44,398 nucleotides of DNA from Pseudomonas sp. 10-1B (GCF_000935045.1 NZ_JYKS01000017.1:1-44398), one strand, 5' to 3'; counted from the stretch's first letter, positions 8,134-16,322 are shown. Program-made: numbers and translations. The notes: a model not told the origin generated them from the letters alone.

Positions 8134-9723
8134 CTATTTCACTTCCGGTGGCGTCTGGAAGGTGTGGTAGGGCGCAGGCGACGGGATCGACCACTCCAGG
8201 CCCTCGGCACCATCCCAGGGTTTGGCCGGTGCCGGCGCGCCGCCGCGGATGCACTTGATGACGATGAACAGGAAGAAGATCTGCGTGGCGCCGAACATGA
8301 AGGCACCGATCGACGACACCATGTTGAAGTCGGCAAACTGCAGGTTGTAGTCGGGGATCCGCCGGGGCATGCCGGCCAGGCCCACGAAGTGCATGGGGAA
8401 GAAGGCCATGTTCATGCCGATGAACGACAGCCAGAAGTGCAGCTTGCCAAGGGTTTCGTCGTACATGTGGCCGGTCCATTTCGGCAGCCAGTAGTAGGCC
8501 GAGGCAAAGATGCCGAAGATCGCCCCGGGCACCAGCACGTAGTGGAAATGCGCCACCACGAAGTAGGTGTCGTGGTACTGGAAGTCCGCCGGGGCGATGG
8601 CCAGCATCAACCCGCTGAAACCACCGATGGTGAACAGGATGACGAAGGCGATGGCGAACAGCATCGGCGTCTCGAAGGTGAGCGAGCCCTCCCACATGGT
8701 GCTGACCCAGTTGAACACCTTCACCCCGGTGGGCACGGCGATGAGCATGGTGGCGTACATGAAGAACAGCTCGCCGACCACCGGGATGCCGACCACGAAC
8801 ATGTGGTGGGCCCAGACGATGAACGACAGGAAGGCAATGGCGCCGGTGGCGTACACCATGGAGGTATAGCCAAACAGCGGCTTGCGCGAGAACGCCGGGA
8901 TGATCGAACTGACCGCGCCGAAGGCCGGCAGGATCATGATGTACACCTCGGGGTGGCCGAAGAACCAGAACACATGCTGGAACAGCACCGGGTCACCGCC
9001 GCCGGCGGCACTGAAGAAGCTGGTACCGAAGTGGATGTCCATCAGCATCATGGTCACCACACCAGCCAACACCGGCATCACCGCAATCAGCAGGAACGCG
9101 GTGATCAGCCAGGTCCAGACGAACAACGGCATTTTCATCAGGGTCATGCCCGGCGCACGCAGGTTGAGGATGGTGGCGATCACGTTGATCGCGCCCATGA
9201 TCGAGCTGATGCCCATCAGGTGGATGGCGAAGATGAAGAAGGTGACACTGGCCGGCGCATAGGTGGTGGACAGCGGGGCGTAGAAGGTCCAGCCGAAGTT
9301 GGGCCCGCCGCCGGGGCTGAACAGGGTCGAGACCAGCAGCAGGAAGGCTGCCGGCAGCAACCAGAAGCTGAAGTTGTTCATCCGTGGCAGGGCCATGTCA
9401 GGCGCGCCGATCATCAGCGGGATCATCCAGTTGGCCAGGCCGACGAAGGCCGGCATCACCGCGCCGAACACCATGATCAGGCCATGCATGGTGGTCATCT
9501 GGTTGAAGAACTCCGGCTGGACGATCTGCAGGCCGGGCTGGAACAACTCGGCGCGGATCACCATGGCGAACGAGCCGCCGAGCAGGAACATGATGAAGCT
9601 GAACCACAGGTACATCGTGCCGATGTCCTTGTGGTTGGTGGTCAGCACCCAGCGCATCAGGCCCTTGGCCGGGCCGTGGGCATGGTCATGGCCGTGGGCG
9701 TGGTCGTCGATCACTGCACTCAT
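8134..9723 (-). CDS. ctaD: Cytochrome c oxidase subunit I
   Basis: A 529-aa haem-copper oxidase catalytic subunit with 12 predicted helices. Ligands are visible: H80 for haem a (TTMHG), the CuB/cross-linked Tyr site HPEVY (H257, Y261), H306-H307 of CuB, and H391/H393 for the high-spin and low-spin haems in HFHYVL. The type-A proton-channel motifs match. The N terminus is rich in His and Asp (residues 7-17). The ATG at 9723 has AGGAG 7 nt upstream; an in-frame ATG at 9744 lacks one. It reduces O2 to water and pumps protons using electrons received through CtaC. Confidence 0.97.
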   Translation of the reverse strand: MSAVIDDHAHGHDHAHGPAKGLMRWVLTTNHKDIGTMYLWFSFIMFLLGGSFAMVIRAELFQPGLQIVQPEFFNQMTTMHGLIMVFGAVMPAFVGLANWMIPLMIGAPDMALPRMNNFSFWLLPAAFLLLVSTLFSPGGGPNFGWTFYAPLSTTYAPASVTFFIFAIHLMGISSIMGAINVIATILNLRAPGMTLMKMPLFVWTWLITAFLLIAVMPVLAGVVTMMLMDIHFGTSFFSAAGGGDPVLFQHVFWFFGHPEVYIMILPAFGAVSSIIPAFSRKPLFGYTSMVYATGAIAFLSFIVWAHHMFVVGIPVVGELFFMYATMLIAVPTGVKVFNWVSTMWEGSLTFETPMLFAIAFVILFTIGGFSGLMLAIAPADFQYHDTYFVVAHFHYVLVPGAIFGIFASAYYWLPKWTGHMYDETLGKLHFWLSFIGMNMAFFPMHFVGLAGMPRRIPDYNLQFADFNMVSSIGAFMFGATQIFFLFIVIKCIRGGAPAPAKPWDGAEGLEWSIPSPAPYHTFQTPPEVK

Positions 9724-9766
9724 GTCCTGTCTCCTGCAATCCATTGATTGCCGCGAGTAACCCGGT

Positions 9767-10894
9767 TCATTGCGCTTCTGCCTGCTTCAGCGCCAGCACA
9801 TCCTTCGGCGTGACCATGTCACCCTTGTTGTTGCCCCAGGCGTTGCGCTCGTAGGTGACCACGGCGGCGATGTCGACTTCCGACAGCTGCTTGCCGAACG
9901 CTGCCATGGCGGTGCCCGGCTTGCCGTGGTAGACGATGCCCAGGTGGTCTTCCTTCGGCCCGGTGGCGATCTTCGAGCCTTTGAGCGCCGGGAACATCGG
10001 CGGCAGGCCCTGGCCCTCGGCCTGGTGACAGGCCACGCAGGTGGTGTGGTAGACCTTGTCGCCACGCTCCACCAGCTCTTCCAGAGTCCACTCCTTGCTG
10101 GTCAGCTCCTTGAGCTTGGCGGCTTCAGCCTTGCGCTCGTCCAGCCAGGTGTCGTAGTCGGCCTTGGACTTGACCTCGACCACCACCGGCATGAAGCCGT
10201 GGTCCTTGCCGCACAGTTCGGTGCACTGGCCACGGTAGATGCCGGGCTTTTCGATACGGGTCCAGGCTTCGTTGACGAAGCCGGGGATGGCGTCGCGCTT
10301 GACCGCGAAGGCCGGCACCCACCAGGAATGGATGACGTCGGCGGCAGTCACCAGGAAGCGCACCTTGGCGCCCACCGGCAGCACCAGCGGCTGGTCGACT
10401 TCGAGCAGGTAGTGCTCGTCCTTGGGTGCCTTGTTGTGGATCTGCTCGGCGGGGGTGGCCAGGTTGCTGAAGAACTCCACGTCCTGGCCCAGGTATTTGT
10501 AGTGCCATTTCCACTGGTAGCCAGTGACCTGGATATCGATGTCCGACTCGCTGGCATCGTAGATATCGATCAGGGTCTTGGTGGCCGGGATGGCCATGGC
10601 CACCAGGATCAGGAAAGGAACCACGGTCCAGAGGATTTCCACCCAGGTGTGCTCGTGGAAATGCGCGGCCTGCTGGCCGGTGGAACGGCGGTGGATGACC
10701 ATCGACCAGAACATCGCGCCAAATACAACTATGCCGATGACCACGCAAATCCAGAAGATGGTCATGTGCAGGTCGAAGACGGCGTTGGAGACTTCCGTCG
10801 CCCCTGGGTGCATGTTCACGGTCCAGGCGGCGTTGGCCTGACCAAAAACTGACCACAACAGCAGGCCCATCCAGACATGTGGATGTCGCATCAT
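9767..10894 (-). CDS. ctaC: Cytochrome c oxidase subunit II with fused cytochrome c domain
   Basis: A 375-aa subunit II. It has a signal peptide (residues ~1-23), two membrane helices (~43-65 and ~86-105), and a cupredoxin domain with the CuA ligands H189, C224, C228, H232 and M235. A class-I cytochrome c domain follows, with haem motif C286-V-A-C289-H290 and a probable axial Met near residue 330. This layout is a caa3-like subunit II, so electrons can enter through its own haem c. The start at 10894 is preceded by AAGGGG; two ATGs are adjacent (10894 and 10891). It is the first gene of the oxidase operon, behind the promoter at 11034-11061. Confidence 0.96.
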   Translation of the reverse strand: MMRHPHVWMGLLLWSVFGQANAAWTVNMHPGATEVSNAVFDLHMTIFWICVVIGIVVFGAMFWSMVIHRRSTGQQAAHFHEHTWVEILWTVVPFLILVAMAIPATKTLIDIYDASESDIDIQVTGYQWKWHYKYLGQDVEFFSNLATPAEQIHNKAPKDEHYLLEVDQPLVLPVGAKVRFLVTAADVIHSWWVPAFAVKRDAIPGFVNEAWTRIEKPGIYRGQCTELCGKDHGFMPVVVEVKSKADYDTWLDERKAEAAKLKELTSKEWTLEELVERGDKVYHTTCVACHQAEGQGLPPMFPALKGSKIATGPKEDHLGIVYHGKPGTAMAAFGKQLSEVDIAAVVTYERNAWGNNKGDMVTPKDVLALKQAEAQ

Positions 10895-10985
10895 TGCGGG
10901 TTCCCCTTCTCGTTCTTGTTGTCCCGGAGGCGTGGCCTGCGGCAAGAGGAACGGCGGTCAAGACTGCCTGGCTTCGACGACCGAG

Positions 10986-11006
10986 CCCCTGCTAAAAGCA
11001 GTCGGG
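10986..11006 (-). promoter_or_regulatory. Stem-loop in the ctaC 5' leader
   Basis: Between the predicted transcript start (~11027) and the ctaC start codon is a stem CTGCT/AGCAG with an AAA loop (10989-11001). The stem is extended by CCC/GGG (10986-10988 with 11004-11006). It lies about 90 nt upstream of the start codon. A leader of about 130 nt with one clear hairpin leaves room for post-transcriptional control. No T-run follows, so it is not a terminator. Confidence 0.35.
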
Positions 11007-11033
11007 CCTCATCAACGAATCACGTTCACCGGG

Positions 11034-11061
11034 AGTATAGACAGCGACCAACGGCACGCAA
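11034..11061 (-). promoter_or_regulatory. Predicted promoter of the ctaCDGE operon
   Basis: On the minus strand TTGCGT (11061-11056) and TATACT (11039-11034) are separated by 16 nt. The -10 is preceded by C, giving CTATACT, which fits the sigma-S/extended sigma-70 preference. In P. aeruginosa the aa3 oxidase genes are known to depend on RpoS, which agrees with this. The rest of the 368-nt gap (10895-11262) must also hold the promoter of the rightward gene at 11263; I could not assign that one. Confidence 0.55.
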
Positions 11062-11262
11062 TGAAGCCTGTGAAATGAACTTCACCAAATGGCTGAAGGC
11101 CCTGAAAACCGCGCGCTTGACCGGGTGTGGCGCAATAATGGCACTTCGATATATCTGCGCATGCACACGTTTGCGTGGCTTATAACAAATACGTCTTAGG
11201 TATTCTGTATACCGAGCTAATTTAGTGTCTTCCGTTTGAAACGTAATGTCCCTGGAGTTGTC

Positions 11263-11904
11263 ATGAACATCGCTGCTGTACGCGAGCAGGTAAGCCAAGC
11301 CCATCAACACGAAGGCCAGACTGGCCAATTGAAACAGCGTCTCGAGCTGCAACTGCCCCACCTGCACCCCTCGATCCAACTGCCTGAGCAGGACGCCCAG
11401 GGTACTTTGGCGCGCTTCGTCAGCGCCTACATCGATCAGGTTCCGGAATTGCTGGAGGCCGCGCACGAGGTCGCCCGCGAAGCCGGCATCGAATCGCAGA
11501 TCAAGCCGGTACTGAAGATCGCCGAGGCCTACTTCCTGCAGCCGCCTAGCGTGATGCAAGGGCATGTAGGCCTGGACTGCCTGCTGGATGAGGCCTACCT
11601 GGCGCACCGCCTGGTGGAGGAGGTGAACGACCTGTACATCCGTCATTTCCAGCAGCCACTGATCCCGGTCGACACCACCGTCGCCAACCTGATTGCCCAC
11701 CAGTTGATTGGCGAAGAGTTTGCCAACCAGCTGGATGAAGTGGTGCATCACTCGGTCGATGAAATGCTCAATGACGAAAGCTTTGCGGTGGAATCGGTGG
11801 AGGCTTACCGCGAAAAGCTGAGCAGCCCGGAAACCGGCGCCGCCTGGAAGCGCTGGCCGTGCCTGTCGCGGCAGCTGGGTGTGGAGCTGAGCCAGCCGGC
11901 CTGA
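11263..11904 (+). CDS. Conserved hypothetical protein next to the cox operon
   Basis: A 213-aa soluble protein with no signal peptide or membrane helix. It is acidic and mostly helical, with many Glu, His and Leu residues and repeated EV/EA heptad-like stretches (residues ~45-140). The ATG at 11263 follows TGGAG by 5 nt, whereas the frame upstream to 11236 has no ribosome site. A homologous gene sits in the same place in P. aeruginosa, between the oxidase and the SulP gene, so it is a stable part of the neighbourhood. I cannot assign a function. Confidence 0.8.
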   Translation: MNIAAVREQVSQAHQHEGQTGQLKQRLELQLPHLHPSIQLPEQDAQGTLARFVSAYIDQVPELLEAAHEVAREAGIESQIKPVLKIAEAYFLQPPSVMQGHVGLDCLLDEAYLAHRLVEEVNDLYIRHFQQPLIPVDTTVANLIAHQLIGEEFANQLDEVVHHSVDEMLNDESFAVESVEAYREKLSSPETGAAWKRWPCLSRQLGVELSQPA

Positions 11905-11915
11905 TACTCCTGTCC

Positions 11916-12012
11916 CCGCCTCTTCGCGGGCAAGCCCGCTCCTACAGGTACAACACAGGTTTCAAAGCCTGCGCAGTACCTGTAGGAGCGGGCTTGCCCG
12001 CGAAGAGGCCGG
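11916..12012. repeat. REP pair (inverted), TTCGCGGGCAAGCCCGCTCC type
   Basis: The inverted arms carry the CCTCTTCGCGGGCAAGCCCGCTCCTACAGG element (left 11916-11948, right 11977-12012). It fills the gap between two convergent genes, the hypothetical gene at 11263 and the SulP gene, and probably stops transcription from both sides. Confidence 0.9.
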
Positions 12013-12035
12013 TTCAGGCCATACAACATTCGATT

Positions 12036-13568
12036 TCAGGCCCCAACCCCCGCCGTGGTCCGCATCCGCCCCTCGATCCGCCGCTTCAAGCGCCGCTGCT
12101 CGATCAGCAACCGCGCCCCATTGACCGAGTTGCTGCGCCCCCAGTCCTCCAGCAGCTCCAAGCACGAGTGGTCGATATAGCTCAGGTTGCCCAACGGCAC
12201 ATGCAATGTGGTCCCCGCCGGCACGGTATCCAGCACCTGGGTCAGCGCCGGCACCTTGAGGAAGGTGGCCGCACCGCTAAGCCGCAGCTCCATATGCCCA
12301 GCCTTCTCCAGGCTGACCAGGTTGATCCTCAGCCGCGCCGCCTTGAACGCCAGCTTCAGCACGGTCAGGGCAAAGCCCAGCAGCACGCCGGTCAGCAGGT
12401 CGGTGAAGATGATCGCCAGCGCCGTCGCCGCGTAGGTGAACATCGGCATGCGGCCATAGCGGCCCAGGCCACGAAATGCCTTGAAATCGACCAGCTTGAC
12501 CCCGGTGAATACCAGCACACCGGCCAGGCTCGCCACCGGGATCTGCTGCAGCACGCTGCTCAACGCCACCACGAACGCCAACAGCCACAGGCCATGGAAG
12601 ATCGCCGAGGCGCGGGTCTGCGCACCCGCCTGCACATTGGCCGAACTGCGCACGATCACCCCAGTCATTGGCAATGCGCCCAGTACTCCACACAACATGT
12701 TGCCGATGCCCTGGGCCGACAGCTCACGATCGAAGTCCGAGCGCTGGCCGCTGTGCATGCGGTCGACCGCCGCGGCCGACAACAAGGTTTCGGCGCTGGC
12801 GATGAAAGCCAGGGCAAAGGCGGCGACCAACAGGGCAGGGTCGGCCAGTTGCATCAGGTCGTCCGGGCGGATCCAGTCGATGGCCTCGGACAGGTCTGCC
12901 GGCACCTGCACCCGGTTCACCGGCAGGGCCAGCCACAGGCTGATGGCAGTCATGGCCGCCACGCCCAGCAGGGCGCCGGGGATGAAACGTAGCCGTTGTG
13001 GCCGCAGGCACTCCCAGCCCCACATGATGGCGATGGTGCCCAGGCCCAGCGCACCGGCCTGCCAACCCGAGCCTGCGCTTTCCAGCGGCAGCGCCGCGGC
13101 CACGGTCGCGGGAAACGCCAGCAGGTTTTGCATGCCGGAAGGCTGCGGCGCGGTGTCGAACAGCACATGCACCTGCGACAGCACGATCAGCACGCCAATC
13201 CCTGCCAGCATGCCGTACACCACCGCCGGCGCGGTGACACGGAACCAGCAGCCCAGGCGCAGGCGCCCCGCCAGCAACTGCAAAAGCCCCGCCAGCAGCA
13301 GGATCGGCCCGAGCATCGCCATGCCATGGTGGCGCACCAGCTCGAACACCAGTACCGCCAGGCCGGCCGCCGGACCACTGACCTGCAGCGGCGAACCGGC
13401 AAGGAAACCCACGACAACGCCGCCGATAATGCCGGTAATCAGGCCTTTGGCCGGTGGCATGCCCGAGGCGATCGCAATACCCATGCACAACGGCAGGGCC
13501 ACCAGGAAGACCACTACCGACGCCAGCAACTCACGCGGCAGGGCCGCTTTCAACTGTGTAATGTTCAC
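12036..13568 (-). CDS. SulP-family anion transporter with STAS domain (probable bicarbonate or sulfate)
   Basis: A 510-aa SLC26/SulP transporter. It starts with a short cytoplasmic N terminus, then roughly 12-14 helices beginning with the conserved block around LPLCMGIAIASGMPPAKGL (residues ~25-45). A C-terminal STAS domain (~420-500) contains the SYIDHSCLELLEDWG segment. I use the GTG at 13568, because AAAGGAG lies 8 nt upstream and the product then begins MNITQLKAAL; the frame extending to 13736 is unsupported. The beta-carbonic anhydrase lies 191 nt upstream on the same strand. SulP proteins paired with carbonic anhydrase are often bicarbonate carriers, so bicarbonate is favoured over sulfate, but the sequence alone does not prove it. 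Confidence 0.88.
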   Translation of the reverse strand: MNITQLKAALPRELLASVVVFLVALPLCMGIAIASGMPPAKGLITGIIGGVVVGFLAGSPLQVSGPAAGLAVLVFELVRHHGMAMLGPILLLAGLLQLLAGRLRLGCWFRVTAPAVVYGMLAGIGVLIVLSQVHVLFDTAPQPSGMQNLLAFPATVAAALPLESAGSGWQAGALGLGTIAIMWGWECLRPQRLRFIPGALLGVAAMTAISLWLALPVNRVQVPADLSEAIDWIRPDDLMQLADPALLVAAFALAFIASAETLLSAAAVDRMHSGQRSDFDRELSAQGIGNMLCGVLGALPMTGVIVRSSANVQAGAQTRASAIFHGLWLLAFVVALSSVLQQIPVASLAGVLVFTGVKLVDFKAFRGLGRYGRMPMFTYAATALAIIFTDLLTGVLLGFALTVLKLAFKAARLRINLVSLEKAGHMELRLSGAATFLKVPALTQVLDTVPAGTTLHVPLGNLSYIDHSCLELLEDWGRSNSVNGARLLIEQRRLKRRIEGRMRTTAGVGA

Positions 13569-13590
13569 CGTGTTTCTCCTTTCTCTGTCA

Positions 13591-13612
13591 CACGGCCATT
13601 CCCCTGGCCGTG
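13591..13612 (-). other. Perfect 8-bp hairpin in the carbonic anhydrase-SulP gap
   Basis: CACGGCCA (13591-13598) and TGGCCGTG (13605-13612) form a perfect stem with a 6-nt loop, 22 nt before the SulP GTG start. No T-run follows on either strand, so it is not a classic terminator. It may be a leader hairpin for SulP translation or an mRNA processing site. The rest of the gap shows no gene. Confidence 0.4.
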
Positions 13613-13759
13613 GGCACGTTGGCCCCTGACGAGCGCGCAGGCGCGGGCCGCCAGCGGGCGGGCCGGCAGGGCAGTCAGGGAATTCAAGGCAGCCGAAGGC
13701 CGCGCCACACCCCTGCAGGGTGCAGCCGGCTATCAAGGTTCTAGCGGTGGATGGGTCGC

Positions 13760-14479
13760 TTAGTAGCGGCCTCTCGGTGTAGCGCAGGGGACCGGCTCGC
13801 CAGCAGCCAGGGGCAGGAAGCTGTCGCTGGCGGCGTCATAGGCTTCGATCTTGCTGGTCTCGATGTCGTAGACCCAGCCATGGATGTACAGCTCACCGGC
13901 TGCCAGGCGCGAAGCAACCGAAGGGTGAGTACGCAGGTGGTGCAGTTGGGCAATGACGTTTTCCTTGGTCAGCACCTGCATGGTTTCGTGCTCGCTGCCG
14001 CACGAACAGTTGTTCTCGACCACGGTGCGGGCCACTTCGGCGTGGCGCAACCAGGCGGAGACGGTCGGCATCTTGGTCAGCGATTGCGGGTTGAGCACCG
14101 CACGCATGGCGCCGCAGTCGGAGTGGCCGCACACGATGATGTGGTGCACGCCCAGTGCCAGCACCGCGTATTCGATGGCGCTGGAAACGCCGCCGTTCAT
14201 CTGCCCATAAGGCGGTACCACGTTGCCCACGTTACGGGTCACGAACAGATCGCCTGGCGAGCTTTGGGTGATCAGTTCGGGGACGATGCGCGAGTCGGCG
14301 CAGGTGATGAACATGGCGCGTGGCGTTTGCGCAGTGGCGAGCTTCTTGAACAGCTCTTGCTGCTCGGGGAAGACGTCATGGTGAAAGCGCAGGAAGCCGT
14401 CGACGATGTGCTTAAGGGCGGCATCGGCGCTCTCGGCGGGTACATCCGGAACGACCTTGGATGGGTCCTTGACGGGCAT
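13760..14479 (-). CDS. cynT: Beta-class carbonic anhydrase
   Basis: A 239-aa beta-carbonic anhydrase that interconverts CO2 and bicarbonate in the cytoplasm. The zinc ligands and catalytic dyad are C60, D62 with R64 (CADSR), H119 and C122 (GHSDCG). The ATG at 14479 follows AAGAGGA. No signal peptide is present. It lies upstream of the SulP transporter on the same strand, suggesting that bicarbonate is trapped or supplied for carboxylation. The gene name follows Pseudomonas annotation habit; no cyanate lyase is nearby, so a cyanate role is not implied. Length is slightly above the usual ~220 aa because of an N-terminal extension. Confidence 0.92.
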   Translation of the reverse strand: MPVKDPSKVVPDVPAESADAALKHIVDGFLRFHHDVFPEQQELFKKLATAQTPRAMFITCADSRIVPELITQSSPGDLFVTRNVGNVVPPYGQMNGGVSSAIEYAVLALGVHHIIVCGHSDCGAMRAVLNPQSLTKMPTVSAWLRHAEVARTVVENNCSCGSEHETMQVLTKENVIAQLHHLRTHPSVASRLAAGELYIHGWVYDIETSKIEAYDAASDSFLPLAAGEPVPCATPRGRY

Positions 14480-14763
14480 GATTCATCCTCTTGACGGTGT
14501 GTAGGTAAATCCATTTTACCGGTGAAAGATTCTGGCTATGCAGGGATTTAGATGACACGCACGGGCCATAGATCACAGTCGGTGTGGACTGATTGCCTAC
14601 GCTAGCGAGGAAAACTTAACTGAAACTTAATTCGAAGGCTCTAGAACGGACGTTCCAGGCCGGAAGGGCAGAACTGGATAATAGCAAAAAAACATCAACT
14701 GCCAATATATATTAGCGTGATTATTGGCTGCCATTAGTTGAGCTATAAGCAAAGCGCGGACTT
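14480..14763. other. Leader and promoter region of the carbonic anhydrase gene
   Basis: This AT-richer gap holds no convincing gene. Just upstream of the carbonic anhydrase start is a 6-bp inverted repeat GGTAAA/TTTACC (14504-14509 and 14515-14520), which could be an operator or leader stem. A near-direct repeat of AAACTTAA occurs around 14611-14631. I could not fix a -35/-10 pair with confidence. Confidence 0.35.
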
Positions 14764-14835
14764 TGTAGGAGCGGGTTTACCCGCGAATGCGTCGGTGGCT
14801 TCACAAATGCATTCGCGGGTAAACCCGCTCCTACA
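14764..14835. repeat. REP pair forming a perfect 27-bp inverted repeat
   Basis: Positions 14764-14790 and 14809-14835 are exact inverted copies (27 of 27 bases) of the GGAGCGGGTTTACCCGCGAA form of REP, separated by 18 nt. It sits 11 nt beyond the stop codon of the radical-SAM gene and is a plausible transcript end. Exact identity suggests recent duplication or correction between the arms. Confidence 0.92.
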
Positions 14836-14846
14836 CCCTTCGAACA

Positions 14847-15896
14847 TCAAAACAGGGCCATCTGCCCACCCGGCGGGCAGAACGCCGAGCAATCCAGCAC
14901 CTGCGCTTCCCGGCCAGCAAAATCCAACCGCTTCATCGCCTTGGCAAAGCGCTGCGCCAGCAGCTCGGCAAACACACCCTCACCACGTATGCGCGCCCCG
15001 AACCGGCTGTCATACAGCTCGCCGCCGCGGCTCTGGCGGATCAGGCTCAATACATGCGCCGCCCGCTGCGGGTAATGGTCCTGCAGCCACTGCTCGAACA
15101 ACGGCGCCACTTCCAGCGGCAGGCGCAACATCATGTAGGCTGCGCTCTGCGCGCCAGCCTCCCTGGCCGCTTCCAGCAGGCGCTCCAGCTCACTGTCGTT
15201 GATCATCGGAATCATCGGCGAACACAACACGCCCACCGGCACACCCGCCTCGCGCAATACGCGAATCGCCCTCAAGCGTGCCTTGGGCGACGCCGCACGC
15301 GGCTCCAGCACCCGCTTGAGGTCGTCGTCCAGCGTCGTCAGGCTGATCATCACCCGCGCCAGGCGCTGGCGGGCCATTTCGGCTAGCAGGTCGAGATCGC
15401 GCAACACCAGCGAACCCTTGGTAACGATGGTCACCGGGTGACGAAAACGCAGCAGCACTTCGAGCAGGCGCCGGGTCAGCAACTGCTCGCGCTCGATCGG
15501 CTGGTACGGGTCGGTGTTGGAGCCCAGGTTGATCGGCGCGCACACATAGCCCGGTTTGCTCAACTGTTGGGCAAGCACTTCGGCCGCATTGGTCTTGGCG
15601 ATCAGCTTGGTCTCGAAATCCAGGCCGGGGGAAAGGTCCCAGTAGGCATGGGAAGGGCGGGCATAACAATAGATACAGCCATGCTCGCAGCCGCGATAGG
15701 GGTTGATGGAACGGTCGAAGGGCAGGTCAGGTGACGTATTGCGAGCGATGACGGTCTTGGCAATTTCCACCCGAACCTCGGTGTTTTGAGTGACCGGCAC
15801 CTCCTGATACCAGCCATCATCTTCAACCACCGACTGTCGCGCAGCGAAACGATTGTGTGGATTATGAGGGGTACCACGACCGCGAACGGGAAGCAT
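14847..15896 (-). CDS. Radical SAM protein of the PA0069 family, SOS-linked
   Basis: A 349-aa radical SAM enzyme. The 4Fe-4S motif CxxxCxxC is C70-C74-C77 (RGCEHGCIYCYAR) and a TIM-barrel-like body follows. It resembles the SplB-like/Rv2578c group of uncharacterised radical SAM proteins. I use the ATG at 15896 (MLPVRGRGTP). The open frame reaches 15998, but that extension runs through a LexA box and lacks a start signal. It is the orthologue of P. aeruginosa PA0069, a reported LexA-regulon member. A DNA lesion or nucleotide substrate is an attractive inference but has not been shown. The gene is transcribed alone. Confidence 0.9.
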   Translation of the reverse strand: MLPVRGRGTPHNPHNRFAARQSVVEDDGWYQEVPVTQNTEVRVEIAKTVIARNTSPDLPFDRSINPYRGCEHGCIYCYARPSHAYWDLSPGLDFETKLIAKTNAAEVLAQQLSKPGYVCAPINLGSNTDPYQPIEREQLLTRRLLEVLLRFRHPVTIVTKGSLVLRDLDLLAEMARQRLARVMISLTTLDDDLKRVLEPRAASPKARLRAIRVLREAGVPVGVLCSPMIPMINDSELERLLEAAREAGAQSAAYMMLRLPLEVAPLFEQWLQDHYPQRAAHVLSLIRQSRGGELYDSRFGARIRGEGVFAELLAQRFAKAMKRLDFAGREAQVLDCSAFCPPGGQMALF

Positions 15897-15913
15897 GACT
15901 TTGGCCCTGAATA

Positions 15914-15929
15914 CTGTTTTTTCATACAG
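15914..15929 (-). promoter_or_regulatory. LexA (SOS) box of the radical-SAM gene
   Basis: The minus strand reads CTGTATGAAAAAACAG, an exact CTG-N10-CAG SOS box with an A/T-rich centre. Flanking TA and TA extend the symmetry to 20 nt (15912-15931). It lies 17 nt upstream of the start codon and overlaps a candidate -10 (TACTGT) that follows TTGAGG by 18 nt. LexA bound here would block the promoter until RecA activation. Confidence 0.88.
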
Positions 15930-16040
15930 TACTCCAGTGCGCCCCATGCCCTCAAGGGCATCTCGGAGAAATAGCTCAGGGAGCTGACGCTTAATCAACC
16001 CCCTTGCCCCAATGAGAAGCCCTATATAACGCCCGACCGT

Positions 16041-16322
16041 TTACTCCGTTGGTTTCTTCAACTTCGGGTTAGGGAAGAACTGCACCGTCTGCACCTTGGC
16101 CGGCGCGGCTTTCGGTGCCAGATGGTTGACCCGGGTGCCGAGTTCCTTCGGCACCGACAAGCCCTGCTCGTTGAGGGTGTCGGTGAAGCCGCAGGCCACG
16201 CACTCGCGGTGCGGTACGCCATCCTCGTTCCACATCATCAACTTGTCCGCTTCGCTGCACGCCGGGCATACCGCCCCGGCGATGAAGCGTTTCTTGGTCT
16301 TGTTCACGGCTACCTCGCTCAT
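16041..16322 (-). CDS. yheV: YheV-family putative zinc ribbon protein
   Basis: A 93-aa protein with two CxxC pairs (C19/C22 and C41/C44) forming a zinc ribbon; the C-terminal half is Lys/Pro-rich and probably disordered. It matches the YheV family, which is regularly found next to prlC. Its ATG overlaps the prlC stop by 4 nt (ATGA), so it is translationally coupled to the oligopeptidase gene. Its function is unknown; it may bind nucleic acid. Confidence 0.9.
   Translation of the reverse strand: MSEVAVNKTKKRFIAGAVCPACSEADKLMMWNEDGVPHRECVACGFTDTLNEQGLSVPKELGTRVNHLAPKAAPAKVQTVQFFPNPKLKKPTE

Noticed and set aside
8122..9747. 541-codon rightward frame opposite ctaD
   Set aside because: It is an antisense shadow of subunit I. 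The product is rich in His, Gln, Asp and Glu with no domain, typical of an out-of-frame GC-rich reading.
15897..15998. N-terminal extension of the radical-SAM protein
   Set aside because: It would place the LexA box inside coding sequence, has no ribosome site, and adds residues unlike the family.
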